Part shown: in pieces, positions 1-12,510 of the stretch
Layout of the letters: the number at the start of each line of letters is the position of its first letter
Numbering within the stretch: position 1 is the stretch's first letter
DNA from: Ascaris suum
Taxonomy: Eukaryota > Nematoda > Chromadorea > Rhabditida > Ascarididae
Assembly: GCA_013433145.1 (NCBI GenBank)
Contig: CM024191.1
Location: forward strand, 946,501-1,010,500
Length of the DNA stretch: 64,000 nt
Direction: 5' to 3'
The notes under the pieces: model-generated
The model's input: only the letters and a program-made list of their open reading frames with translations
What the model was told of the DNA's origin: nothing
Databases searched by the model: none
Translations under genes and position numbers: made by a program

Positions 1-3000
1 CCATAGTTGGGCGTGGAATTCTTTTTCATGGTTGCATTTTTCCTCGTATTTTATTCGACTAGCTTCAACAGAGGAAAATTGCTGGGTATGAGGATGTCAT
101 ACCTGAGGTCCACTGCAAAAGTTGCTAATCTCACAGAGATTTTCGAGGTGACAATGGACCTACTTGATGCGTGAGGCTATTCCCTTACAAATGACTTGTT
201 GCAGTCGTTTTGTTAAGGTTGTGCATCGCATCCATATTTCCACACGTTAACTACAACGTTTTCGGCCATCTCTCAGTGCTCTAATTGAAGCATCCACACA
301 AAATCTGATAAATAATGGGCATCTCTCATTCAATATTCTATTCGATGTTGATGGTGTTTGATGCACGCGCATCGCGTGGATTAGCGATCATCACATCTTA
401 ATGGTGGTGAAATTTTCGCTGTTCAATTGAGAAAAAAAAAATGTTTTTGTGGCCGATTTCTATGAAGGAATATAGACAATACAACATGAGACAACAAATA
501 AAAAATTCACTATTATGCAGTTATACTGTTATAAATGAAGCTACGATAATTCGCTAATGAAGATGTGCTAAAATATAAAATCGAAGTGGAGGCATTTACT
601 ACCTCAGAAACATTTGTAGAATTTTTTTGGAATTCGAAAAATTTTAGCAAATTAATAAAGAAACTTTGATACTATGAAGGATTTTATAAAAATATGCATC
701 ACATCCTCATCGTACTCAATAAGCGTATATGACAATCATGGTCTTTGCAGGCACAACACTAAAATAGTCTAAAAGAGATTGCTTCAAATGAAAACATTCC
801 ACTTGCAACAATATCGATATCTAAAGAAAAGTGGACTAGGAAAACACTAATATTAAATGCACATAGCAATTTTTTTCGCAACGAAGGAAGAGCTTCAAGC
901 CGGTTGATCGCGTTTTAAAGACGTTATCCAATAAATTGCATTAGGACAAATTTACTAGCAATAGTGATATAATTTTTATTCCTAAGGAAAATGAAGAAAA
1001 CAATAGCAGAGCAATTCAACAAGATGAAATTATTGGGAGTAGGAGTATATTGAGCGTTTTAAGTTGATATAAATAATCGTGAAGTAAGCGTTATACCGCG
1101 TGGCCTTTCTGATATTTTACAGTTACAGCATTGTTACTGCAATTACTGTCCGCTGTTATCTTATCCATCACGCCAGATTTATAGCAAGTCACTTGCATGA
1201 CAAATCCTTTCACTTCTCATATCTGTATATGAATACGTTTGGTCTCTGCTTTTAATGCTATCTCGTGATTGCTCATATCGTTATCTTTTGCATACATAAA
1301 TGAAGAAGCTTCGTTTTTCAGATTTGACCGAATCATATTTAGTAGGTAATGGCGGTTAAGTCGACGCTAAACAACTGCCAGTGAATGGTGAACAAAAACG
1401 AGAATAACGAGTCCAACAGCATTCTAAATACCTCGAACAAGAAGTAATGGTTGCAGTTGCAGCAAAGGTTTTCTAAATGAGGAAAAAAAAAGAAATATAT
1501 AAACTAGCAGAAAGGACAAAAAAAAGAGATGCATTATGGTCAGCATTGAGTGTCAAGTTTTCGCAAAGATTGATTTTTTCGTCAGAGGCCATGAAATTTA
1601 CTGATATTTCATAAAAGGTGATCGAATTTGTACTTAAGAATAAGAACTAATAGAGAGATCAGTTGAAAACGTCACCTGACGAACAAGAAAATGACCCACA
1701 GAGTTTGCATGTGAGCATGAAAAAAGTGGTTTAAAATATCGTATGAAGAAGCAGGTGAACAAACCAAATTACAGTAATAGATAGAAACCGTGGTGAAGCG
1801 GTGCACTGGAAGGAACCACTTCTAAAGGGAATATGAGGATAAACAAGCAAGGGTACCATCCTTACATATTGAAGCATGGCGATTTAAAATTCAAAAAACT
1901 GCAACGAAGTGTTTGCATTTGTGCGATTCGTAGAAATAGCAGTTGCAAAGTTAATGATGATCGAGAAAACTTTTGCAGAGTGTAAAAGGTACCGCGGAGA
2001 TTCTAAAAGATGTCCTGAAATGTGAAGATGGCCGGATCAGAAATGTTATAAAAGACGCAAAAAATCCGATGTAATCGTCGAAAATTGCGATAATGTAGTT
2101 TTGGTAGAAAAAGTCGTTTGAATCAGGTTGTGACGACTGAACTTAACCATTCTTTTATACGTGTGCCGCCTCTTTAATTCTGTTGATCCAAAAGGTGAGC
2201 GAACGCGCAGAAGCGAAAGTGATGAAGTGCGGCAACGGCGACGACATCACAGCGAGCTATTTGCGATGATTGTGGTAGAGCCAAATGGAGTAACTCGTTG
2301 GCGGCAATTGTCACCGATCGCAAATTACCTTATGCTATTCTCCTCTACTGCATAACCATTGCTAATTCCTTATATGCAACAACCTCAACGTTATGACTGG
2401 AGGCATCCGACTATTGCTTCATTGATTACTGTCATGCTAACACGATGTCACACGATATGCGATCCGCAATTTCTCCAGCAACTTTCCGATCATGATGACC
2501 AACAGCTTGGTCTTTTTTCGTATAAAGGTAGCATCTGTCACAGTGTGCAATCATTTTGTATCAAGTAGCAACAATCTAGAGTATAAAGAGATGGCGTCCA
2601 GTCGGTAGGCGAAAATCAGAGCGGAAAACGTGGCATCCGCCACGAAGGCCCTACATATATTCATTGGAAAATGCGCGTCACGAACACCTATCATCATAAT
2701 ATATCTCTTTGGCAAGTACTTGTTTTCACAGTAACGATCTTTCGCCGACCTTGTTGAACGGCTTTTCATCGTTTCGTATCCTATTCGATGATATTGGATC
2801 TTTTCGTTGGATGAACTAGATAACATAATTTACAACTGCAATACCGAGTATGAATGATGAATTTGCTTAGCAGACAGCTTTGCCGTCATAACGCACAGCC
2901 ATTTTCTTCGAAAGAGATATGACATCGTAAGGGAATTGCAACTAATACATGCTGCCGTTATCACACAATGCTTATGGCCGATCTGGCCGAAAAACGGGAA

Positions 3001-4986
3001 TCGCTTATCGAATAGCTTATAATAGAACTACAAAAATGCAATTTTACGCAGCACAAATTTTTTGCGCCATGTTCGCTTATGAACGAGCTGAAATTGATTC
3101 TCGTCAGTAAATCAAGAAATTGAAAAAGGAGTGTGGAAAAAGATGCAGAATCCGTGTTTCCGTAAAAACTGCAAACGTGCTATCGTTTGCTTCTCGTGTC
3201 ACGGTGCGCATGCTATGCTAGCATTTCGAAGCTGAAAGCAATAGATGTGGATCGTGAGAACTGCTCAATAACTGTATTTGTTCTGAAATATTTAAGGCAC
3301 CTTCAAATCCTATTGCGTAGACAAGCGCAGAAGAAATTTTTTTTTTTTGTAGGCTAGCAATAGAGGTTTTTTTTTCTGCACAATTGATGCCTATGATCGC
3401 AACAATTAACAAAAGTTTCATTCCACTCAGCACTTCTCCTTTATAAACTAGCACCTTAATGACACCCAGCTTACCCACTGTGCAGTCCACGCACAAGTCT
3501 TCCTCACTCGAGGCTGTTCTTCAACCACAGGTCATGCGCAGATCAGAAATGTGAGTTTTTGTGATTCTTCGGATTTTTAGAAGGAAATTGAATGGAAATC
3601 GACGAGCACGTAATCTGATGATATGCATCAGTCTCATACTGTGTGATGTACTTCATGAACCGCAGAGGTGCGTATAAAAACGGCAGTAAAGCAATGTCAA
3701 TAAATTGAGTACAGGATGCAGTCTGCTGCATGAGGCACTCATAGCAGCGCACTTACAAACATCCTGCGAACAGTTAAGACTTTAAATAAGCTGGAGCCAA
3801 AAAGTGAGTATCCGCCTTAGCTGCTTGCTGAATATATCAACTGTGCTCAACCAGAACGTCATATTAGCTTGAATATAGGTTTAATCGGTCTATTTTTGTT
3901 TTATTTGTAGAAGGTTTTCATTTTCAAGGCGTTTCAGCAGCGACTTCTATTCATGGGTCTATTGTTCAGTGTATTGACATATTTACACAAATATGCAATG
4001 CACCTCTTTATTGGACAAGTAGTTTGAAACAGTATATGCATTTATTTGCTTTTGTCTATTTTTTTTTTTAATGTGAGAATGCTAAGCGCATTTTTTTTTC
4101 TTTTTGCATTTTGAAATGGCTACATATAGAAAATATGAGACAAATCTATGCGCGAATTAGATGTGTTCAAAAAATTCGGCCTCTTCACGGTCATTGTCAC
4201 ATCAAACGTGCGTTTCGTTTTCGTCGAACGGAATGGAAAGTGATGCGCAATTTAAATGCGTAAATCCATGAATCAATGACGTTTTTCCTGTATCCATATG
4301 GCTGCAAAGTGAATTTTTTTGCGAATTTCTTTCACTTTCATTGCTGTTTCTCGTCTCCTAAAAAAACATGTTTTTCGGCGCATTCATTTCGAATCGTTCG
4401 TAACGGACGCCCGTAAAACGAACAACATTCCCACTGACGCTTCCGTTCTGTCGTTCTCTCGCCACCAAAAATAAACGGGATTCAGAAACAGAGAATCTTG
4501 AGGATGACCTCGGTAGATAAGAAGCGGCAGAACCTTGACATCTACAAGTGGCAAAAATGTGTCGTGTTTCTTTTTCGGTGGTGTTGAAAAACGCATCGAC
4601 GAGCATCCCGATCGTCATCTGTCCCATTGGCACACATCAATATGACGGATCTAAGAGAATCGTTTACCCGCCATGTGGTGCTCACAATAAAGGTGCTGCA
4701 GTCTATCATTGGTGCTTGCAATCATTACTTGGATGAGGAGGGAAATGCGAAGCGATGAACGCTTAGAAATTCGTTTATTTTTAATAAAAATATAAACGAA
4801 AAGTTTATTGAAACGACCGTAAGGAGTGAAGAGTAGATTGGATAGCGGGATAAATATGCTGATTTTTATCAGCGATCAGCAAAAATTGCGGATCTTCATA
4901 ACCAATATCGGGCTTATCTTCGTTGATCTTCTCTATAGATTGCGAACAGATATTTTCGTCTATGAAAACAATGCTCAAACCTTTAA

Positions 4987-5018
4987 AATTAGACAATTAA
5001 GTAATTAGACAATTAAGT
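4987..5018. repeat. perfect tandem duplication, 16 bp x 2
   Basis: The unit AATTAGACAATTAAGT occurs twice head-to-tail with no mismatch (4987-5002 and 5003-5018). It lies in non-coding DNA and looks like a simple replication-slippage duplication. Confidence 0.9.
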
Positions 5019-8000
5019 ATTCTTTCAAAAATAAATGAAAACTAATTGGCTATTTGAAAGATGATAAACTATTAGAGGATGCGTTATATGCGCATTTTGC
5101 AGAAGCAATCTAGCAATATTAAAATTTGCATAAGAGAAGCTCTTTTACTCTGAAACAATGTGATTCTGAATTATCAATGAAAAGCCAGTCGAGTTTATGG
5201 AGAAATCCTTATTTGTTGAATCTATGCGCCGTTCTTTCTTTTTTTTTTTTCATGAATGACCAAGAACAGAAGTAATCGGATTGTTTGCCGAGTGAAAGCT
5301 AGTGGGAAAACGTTTATTATCGTCCGTAAGGTGTAGATTTTTGCAAAATTGCCACCTCAGTGGGAAACTAACTGATCATATAATTACTTAAAAATAATAC
5401 TGTAAAATTTATTCTCTCATAATAGATGTACGAATCGCATTTACGAATAAAAATGTTACAGTGCTTTTTTTCCTCAAATTGCTTCTGAAAGTGATTGCAA
5501 TCAGCTGAAATTTGCTTTGGAAGTATCTTCAACTACCCACATATGTTTCGAGATTGCAGTTTGAGAATGTCAGATAAGTTGACAAGCATATGCACATATA
5601 CTATCTGCAATAGTAAATTCTCATAAGAGCACAGCAACAGTTGGTGTAAATGAAGGAAAAAAAAATGATGCATCATTATTAGAGAATACCTCTAAGGGTT
5701 AAATTTTAGCTGCCTCCATCGCTGATTTGCCTCGTATTTCATTCAAATCACCACGCAAGCAATTTTACATATTTCATCCTCTTATATTCATTAAACAAAT
5801 ACAATTGTGCAGTTTGAAATATTTTAGCGAAGAATATAAGACTGCATTATGGTAATGCTGAAGCGTAATGAAACAAACCAGTTATTATGATGGACCACTT
5901 AAGAGTTTTGAAACTGACCATAGGTGGTACTCAACCAACTGGCACTGTTTAATCGATTGACTCCGAAATAGAATAATTCACTGTGAATAAAATTACGACT
6001 AGTTGAGTGGGGCACAAAAAAAAACCTAGTCTAATTACGCGCAATAGTAATAATTATTTGTTGAAGGCAATCCCATTCAAAGCGAAATCACTTCAGAAGG
6101 CTGAAAGTTTTTGTTACGTTTGCGAAAATGAATTTCAAAAATTTTCTCACTTGAGGCGTTTTCGTAATGTTTGTTTTTTTTCGTATAATTTCTTGCAAAC
6201 ACTTTCAAAAAATAAAAATAAAAATCAGGTCGAATAATCATCGGGGGGAAAAAAGTTGGCGCATCGACAGTTCGTCGCACAATCAGCCATATGATTTCCC
6301 CCATAGCATTAAGCAATTCATTTGAATATTCTTTAAACTTATGGAAAAAGATCGAGTTCTCAATTGCTTGTAATACTTCATGTCACTAATTCACTTTTGA
6401 GGTAAATACCAGCTATCGGCTAATACAGTCAAGCTTACAAGGTTGTCTCATTGTTTTGCGTTTCCAGTGAAGACAAAAAAGACATAGAGAGGTGATTTGA
6501 AATGCAGACGGGTTGCGTTTATGCATACGCTTTGAGATGCGCTCATATAGTTGAGATATCCTTTGCACTGCAACATATAACAATTGCATCTATCAATTAT
6601 ATCCTTAACACTCTATACGTTTGCGCTTCTTGAAAATGATAAAACGTACGATTTTTTGAAAGCTAAAAGGCCGCACACGTCGATAACAGGAGGATTGTGG
6701 TTGATTTGATGGACGACAAGCAGACGTGATGATGAACAGCATCCGCTATCGATAGATTTGACCGATGCTTCGAGGAGAGCTTGCGCGCACACAATTAGCA
6801 GCATTTATATTATCTGTTCTATACAGTGGCACCTTCATTCAGAATCGCATCATTTGAAATGCCACATCACTAGTTGCTTGTTTTGTTTACTTCTCAGTCA
6901 TTTAGGAACATTTATATCTCTGCCCTCCCCAAGGCGTCATCAAGCAATTCTTCTCGAAACAGTAAATTTCACGGCTTTTCTGCATGCAAAATTTTGATCC
7001 ATCGTCTGTTGCAACTCATCGCACACCCGCTGCAGTGTGTTGGGAACACACACGGCGCCTGCTGTGCATAGATGAACGTTGGGTGATCGGATGCGGATCA
7101 TCGTTGGAGCTGCTCTATGATTGGGTGATTGGACGGTGCTGCATGCCCGGAGGGCACGACCAGGAATGCCTCACTTTCGCTGGGAGGGGTCCTGCCCACA
7201 TTTGGACGGCCGCAAGTTCGCAAGCCCTGCCCCTCATACCCCCATCGTGCGTTATTGAAATTTCTCTTTTCAACACGCCGACAGCGCACAATTCAGACGC
7301 ACACATTTATATGCGTGTCATACTGAAGACGTGCGTTTTATGTTACCTTGTGGAGTTATTTGCACATGCACTGATTTCCTTCTAGCATGTTGAATGCTAT
7401 TCACATTTTGACCCGACTCTTATCTGCTCAACTCAGCGGAATACTTTTTACTGCGTAAATCGTCGTTCGTTCCTGAATCTCGATGAATCCGACCATTCAA
7501 ATGTTTGCGACCATTTTCTTGCATTTGTTCTCTTTTCGTAAAAAATTTCACTCACTTCGAGGCGTTGAACGTTTTGAAATCTCTATTTTCCACTCATCTA
7601 CTCTTTTCTAAGAATGACACGATTCATACTTATGCCACTTCATGCATTAGTTCCACTGAATCTATGATGTTGAACGGGTGACATCCGATTATTGGCTTCT
7701 ATTCTGAGCAGTCGAGGCACAAACTGCGCTTTCTAGGGGCTTATACTTGGGATCACTTATGATGGTAGTTCCCGTTACTTAACTTTGCAAGGCGCCGTTT
7801 AATGACCTACTACTGCATTTGTTCGAACACTATTTACTTTTTATTGTAATCCTCGTGCTTGAAAGCGAATGCACCGTTGTCACCCGACACAGTCATAACA
7901 TTTCTTAGTGAAATCATCCGAAGTCTGTGTGAGCAAGTTTTCGCCCACATAGCAGCCATACAGCAATCAGTTCTTGGCAGTCTTCTCATTTCAGAATATT

Positions 8001-10818
8001 TTCCTTATTAGCATCATGATTGGTATCCGTCGACTGCTCATGTATAACAAGCCGACCGACATATTGAATTGGAGCTGCATTGAGCTGGAACTTATACGCG
8101 AACGTGGTGTTGACCTTGAAAAACTGAAAGCGTCGCGCAAGAGATGAGAAAAGTCTTCAATAGTAGCGAAAGCATTTGCTTCGGGAATGAAGACGGCATG
8201 GCTGTGCTAAGTTGAAGGAAATTCGGCTGCTTTCGTTGTGGAGCGATATAATAATGGTCAAAGGATGCAAAAGATGTGCCACTTTCTCTTTCAAAAATTT
8301 CTCTTTTCTTCTGAGATTTTTGCACTCATCGCATTTCGTCTAAAGCAATCGAATTTTATCGTTGACAGTGGGAATAGTTAAGATACTCCAAAAAAAAAAT
8401 TTCAAAGTGCAGATTTGGGAATGCTGCAATGACGATGGAGCTGAAGTGTGATTCACCTCTATCGTTCGTTTAGCATTGATTTTAATTTCCAATATTAGCG
8501 TAGTAGCGTCGCAACATGCGATATTTCTTGATGTGTAATAGTGACCGTGAAATAAACGGAACTAATCGTTTATTGGTGATTCTTGAAGGGAAGATCTCGG
8601 AAATATTGAAATTCGTCGGATGACGCAAAAAGTTTTCATTGTTTCTTAACGCGTTTCTCGAAGACGATCTTGTTTTCACTTTCTCATCGCAACGGATAAG
8701 AAAGTTTTTCAAATGAAGGCGTGAAAATTCTTGTTATCGATATTCTCATCATCGAACTTGATGCGCTTTTGAGGCAATATTTTCCCATCGGTTCCGCAAA
8801 AAATTGCGGTTTAAAATTCTCTAAAAATTCATTCCGAAAATTTATTTCCACAACTAGAAAAACTATTTTTAAAGCAATAGAAATCGTGGATATGCAAAAT
8901 TTTGATTTCGTAAATCAAAGAGAAATAGATTTCCCTTTTAATTTTCCACTGCAGAAATTATCCCGGCAGTGCAATTTGTGGTGGTGGTGATGAATGTCAA
9001 CAGTCTGTATAGCGCGATGTTCTCTTTCTACTCTACTCTTTTCCATTGACTCCCAAAATTGTAAGCTTTTTGCCCGTGGAAAGTGAAATAGAAGTGCGGA
9101 GTGGTTACAGGTACCTGCTATAAAACTTTCAAGGGGATGAAAAATACTTCTGGAGGGAACGAGACCGAAGCGCCACCTATTCACTGAAGAAAGTTATAGA
9201 CGAACTTATGAGGGATACCAAAAAGAAGATATTGCAAATCTTTAGCCTTAAGAGCATAAATCGATCTTCTGTTAATTCTCCCTCCTCGGAAATGAATGTT
9301 TATATCTTTGTTAAAGAGGTGAACAGCCGCTCTTCTTTGCTATTCTGGATGCTTTCGTTTAAAGACCAATAGAAAGCATATGCTGATCGCCTGTAGTGAA
9401 CCACCTACTAAGAGAGTGATTAAATTTGCCTGAGGCTTTTTTGCAGCTCTCACCGTCTACAGACAAGATCTTGACTGCAATAGCAGACGATGCGCAATTC
9501 AGGACCACTTGCGAAAAAAAAAAACGATTCTGTCGAAACGTTTCTGGTGACGAGAAATGCACTACTGAGAGATGATCACGCTGCAAACAATTTGCTTAAA
9601 AAACCGTTTTCAACACGGATAATTCTTGTGCTCGCATCCTTCTGATAGTCATTACTCAATCTTTTCCATTCTTTATTTTTTCTCTTTTAACTTCAACTTC
9701 TATTCACGTATGTGCTTTTCATCTCTCTTGCAGACTTTAGTGGACAAAAATTTAATTGGGCAGCGGTGGTAAGGTGATGGGGAATTGCAGGAAAGGATAG
9801 GGAGTTTAAAAAATCCACATAATTTCGAAGAGGATGGCGATGATTCTTCACATAATCTAATTTATTTGCAGTTTTCTGAGCATATCAACCTGTTGTTTTT
9901 CTGATTTCAATAGCGTCTCAAATAGTATAAATTTCCTCGCAAATATATGCGATCGAATTCTGCGCTTTATTGACAAACACTTCATTAGTTGTGGAACTCT
10001 ATAATTGTTGTATTGTTTTACGTTGCGTTTGTTATGTTCTACAATGCAGTACCTCTCTAGAAATATATTTTTAAAATGCTCGTAACTATTGTTATTATTA
10101 TTGAACTCGGAAGGAATTTCCTTCTCCACTAATGTTCCTCCATACAGTAATAGCAAGCAGCTAAAGCCACATTGAACAATTCGGGCCATAGAAGAAATTC
10201 CTACACCGTAATACTTACATCGCTTTCAATGAGTTTCAAATGAATCACTGCTTTTCTAAGCCTTTCTATGATTCGTTTGTCTGCTGTTTTGTTTGATTCA
10301 GTTTACGCTCATCTATTTGAAGCTTAAATGTATCAGAGGGACAACATTTTTCAATTAGTTATACCTTATATCATTTCAAGGTTCTAGGTGGGACATTAGC
10401 ATTGTCTTCTCCTCGTTTTCTTTCTTTTTTTTGCAAATGCTTTTGCTTTGTTGTCTTCTTTTGGGGTAAATTTCATCGTCGTCTTATAGCAGACCGTAAT
10501 CTAGATTGCTTTGATATTCGAATGAATTTGCGATGAAAAAAATTGCTATTCTTATAACACCTAACGTATGTTATAATGTGCCTTATCGTCGAAAATCTGT
10601 TATAATTATACTTAATGAGCTTAATATTGCGTCAATATCAAAACGCGCAAAATCGCACATTATGTTTTCGCCATCTCAAATGATCTCCATGCAGATAAAG
10701 AGGAACTCCATTTGGCTTGACGATTAAGAGGAACAGATTCACTAATATTTGCGGTCTCCATTTGCCTTTCTTCAGCTTTCTCCTTAAATTGCTCGTCAGT
10801 TGTTCTTTGCCATTCTTC

Positions 10819-10845
10819 CAACAACAACAACAACAACAACAACAA
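10819..10845. repeat. (CAA)n trinucleotide microsatellite
   Basis: About nine uninterrupted CAA units, followed by an A-rich run. It is in intergenic DNA; the poly-Cys or poly-Leu frames it creates on the other strand are artefacts. Confidence 0.9.
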
Positions 10846-12510
10846 AAAACGTCTAAGCACTTAGAGTGAGTGTAGAGAGTTTGTTTGGAAACACATCCGT
10901 CGAAAATTTTTAACACATTTCAGCGTGTATCCTCTAAGACGTACTGTTTACATAGTGCTCTTACTGTTATCAAAAATGAGAAGCTGCTGCAGCTTACAGT
11001 GTTCAACAACTGAGGAAGTGCATCTTTTTTCATCGACTACTTCAGAGTGTCAATGTTTAAGTAATTTAAGAAACAATATCTCTTAATATTGAACAGTATC
11101 AAATAAATATATTTCTATGACGATTCTTGCTCAAATATACTAATTTGCATATATTTATCCGCAAATCGCATATTAAATAACTGTTTATTGCAATATCCGT
11201 TTATCATTGCAAATCATCATTGCACTGCAAATAGCAAATTGCAATACTTACCAAATTTCCAAAGTTACCAGTGCAAATAATTGTTGCGTTTAGTCGAATT
11301 TGCATTCCTCGAAACAAACGCTTGCAAATGAAACGCAATCTTGCTACATTCGAAGCCATTCAGCGAGCTCAAAGAAGCCATTAACATTGCAAGACCTTTA
11401 ATCGTGGAATGCGCTTTCAACTGCTCTTAACGTGGAAAATGAAATGTTGCCGCTTTTGAGTATGTTTAATGTGAGTCCTATAAAAAAAACTTAATTTGCT
11501 TGCGTTTCTAGAAGCGCTCTTGTCAACTTGTTGTGTAAACAATTTATATGCAATAGATAGAGGAGTTCAAAAAAAAAAAGTGCTTCGCAAAAGAGCTGAT
11601 AGACGATGTTAATCCTCGAACACCCGTTATTGAATAAAATCGAAAACCTCCATAGGATCCATAAAATAGAATTAATGGCCAAAATAGCGAAAAAAAAAAA
11701 TGGTTAATCACATTTCGTTCCACTCAAATGGTATATAATTTTTAAATACTTTATTGGAGACGCCTCTAGACTATTGCGATGATTTTGTAATGAAACTATA
11801 GTGGGTGTTTAAAGTCTGGTCACTTTTACGTTGGGGATCATCGATAAAAATTCTCGCAGATCTGTTTTTTTTTTTTTTTTTTTTTTTGCTGCATTTCGCA
11901 CAGATTTTTTTTTTTTGAGATGGCAGCTCCGTGGATCGCTGCCAACGAACGGATGGTTTTTATGAGAATGCAAGTTAATGCTGATTGTAATGCCACTGAA
12001 TTAGGACATTTGTTAATTGTATTTACGATTTCTTCATTCAACGATCTCGTCTTTTCGTGAATTGAAAGCTTCGGTCTTATGTTTTATGTATGATCCTGGC
12101 GCTCTATTCTTCCAACTTTCATGAGGATATCTCTGTTTAAGGAAATATAATAACTTCGACTCTGGCTTTATCCTTGGATAGAACTGAATGCCTTAATTAG
12201 CATTCAATTCAATGCTTAGTGTTTACTGCGCCTTACCATATCAAAGATACATAGACGATTTTTAAACTGTTTCTCAATCATAACTGGTATATCATACATT
12301 ACCGCAAGGAATTTTAATAAATCTGATCTGTTCAATCACCAAACCACGAATATATCTCAAAAGGTCAAAGCAGAATGTTGGGTCGTTCACTTCGATTATG
12401 TTGCTTTGCCTTCCAAGCAGTCATATTGATTTGGTTTTCGTAGATGGTGACGATATGTTTTGCATCGTGTGATTAATAATTCGACTTATCTAAGCTAGAA
12501 AATTTAAGGA

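Larger units (their letters stand above)
1..12510. other. intergenic stretch without a recognisable gene
   Basis: I found no exon chain with a recognisable domain on either strand. The open frames here are short and carry no family motif, as expected by chance in AT-rich DNA. Local features are a purine-rich block with broken frames near 1440-2120, a 16-bp tandem duplication at 4987-5018, a G+C-richer block at 7020-7290, a (CAA) run near 10819 and a cluster of TGCAAAT-type motifs at 11140-11345. The last part may hold the promoter of the Reeler gene, but I see no defined element. Confidence 0.5.

Noticed and set aside
4358..4633. Reverse-strand frame with MTIGMLVD, like the RNA polymerase second-subunit motif
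   Set aside because: Only one short match; none of the flanking conserved residues of RPA2, RPB2 or RPC2 is present, and there are no suitable splice sites.
7098..7385. Overlapping long frames on both strands
   Set aside because: Explained by locally higher G+C, which removes stop codons in all frames. No domain or splice chain.
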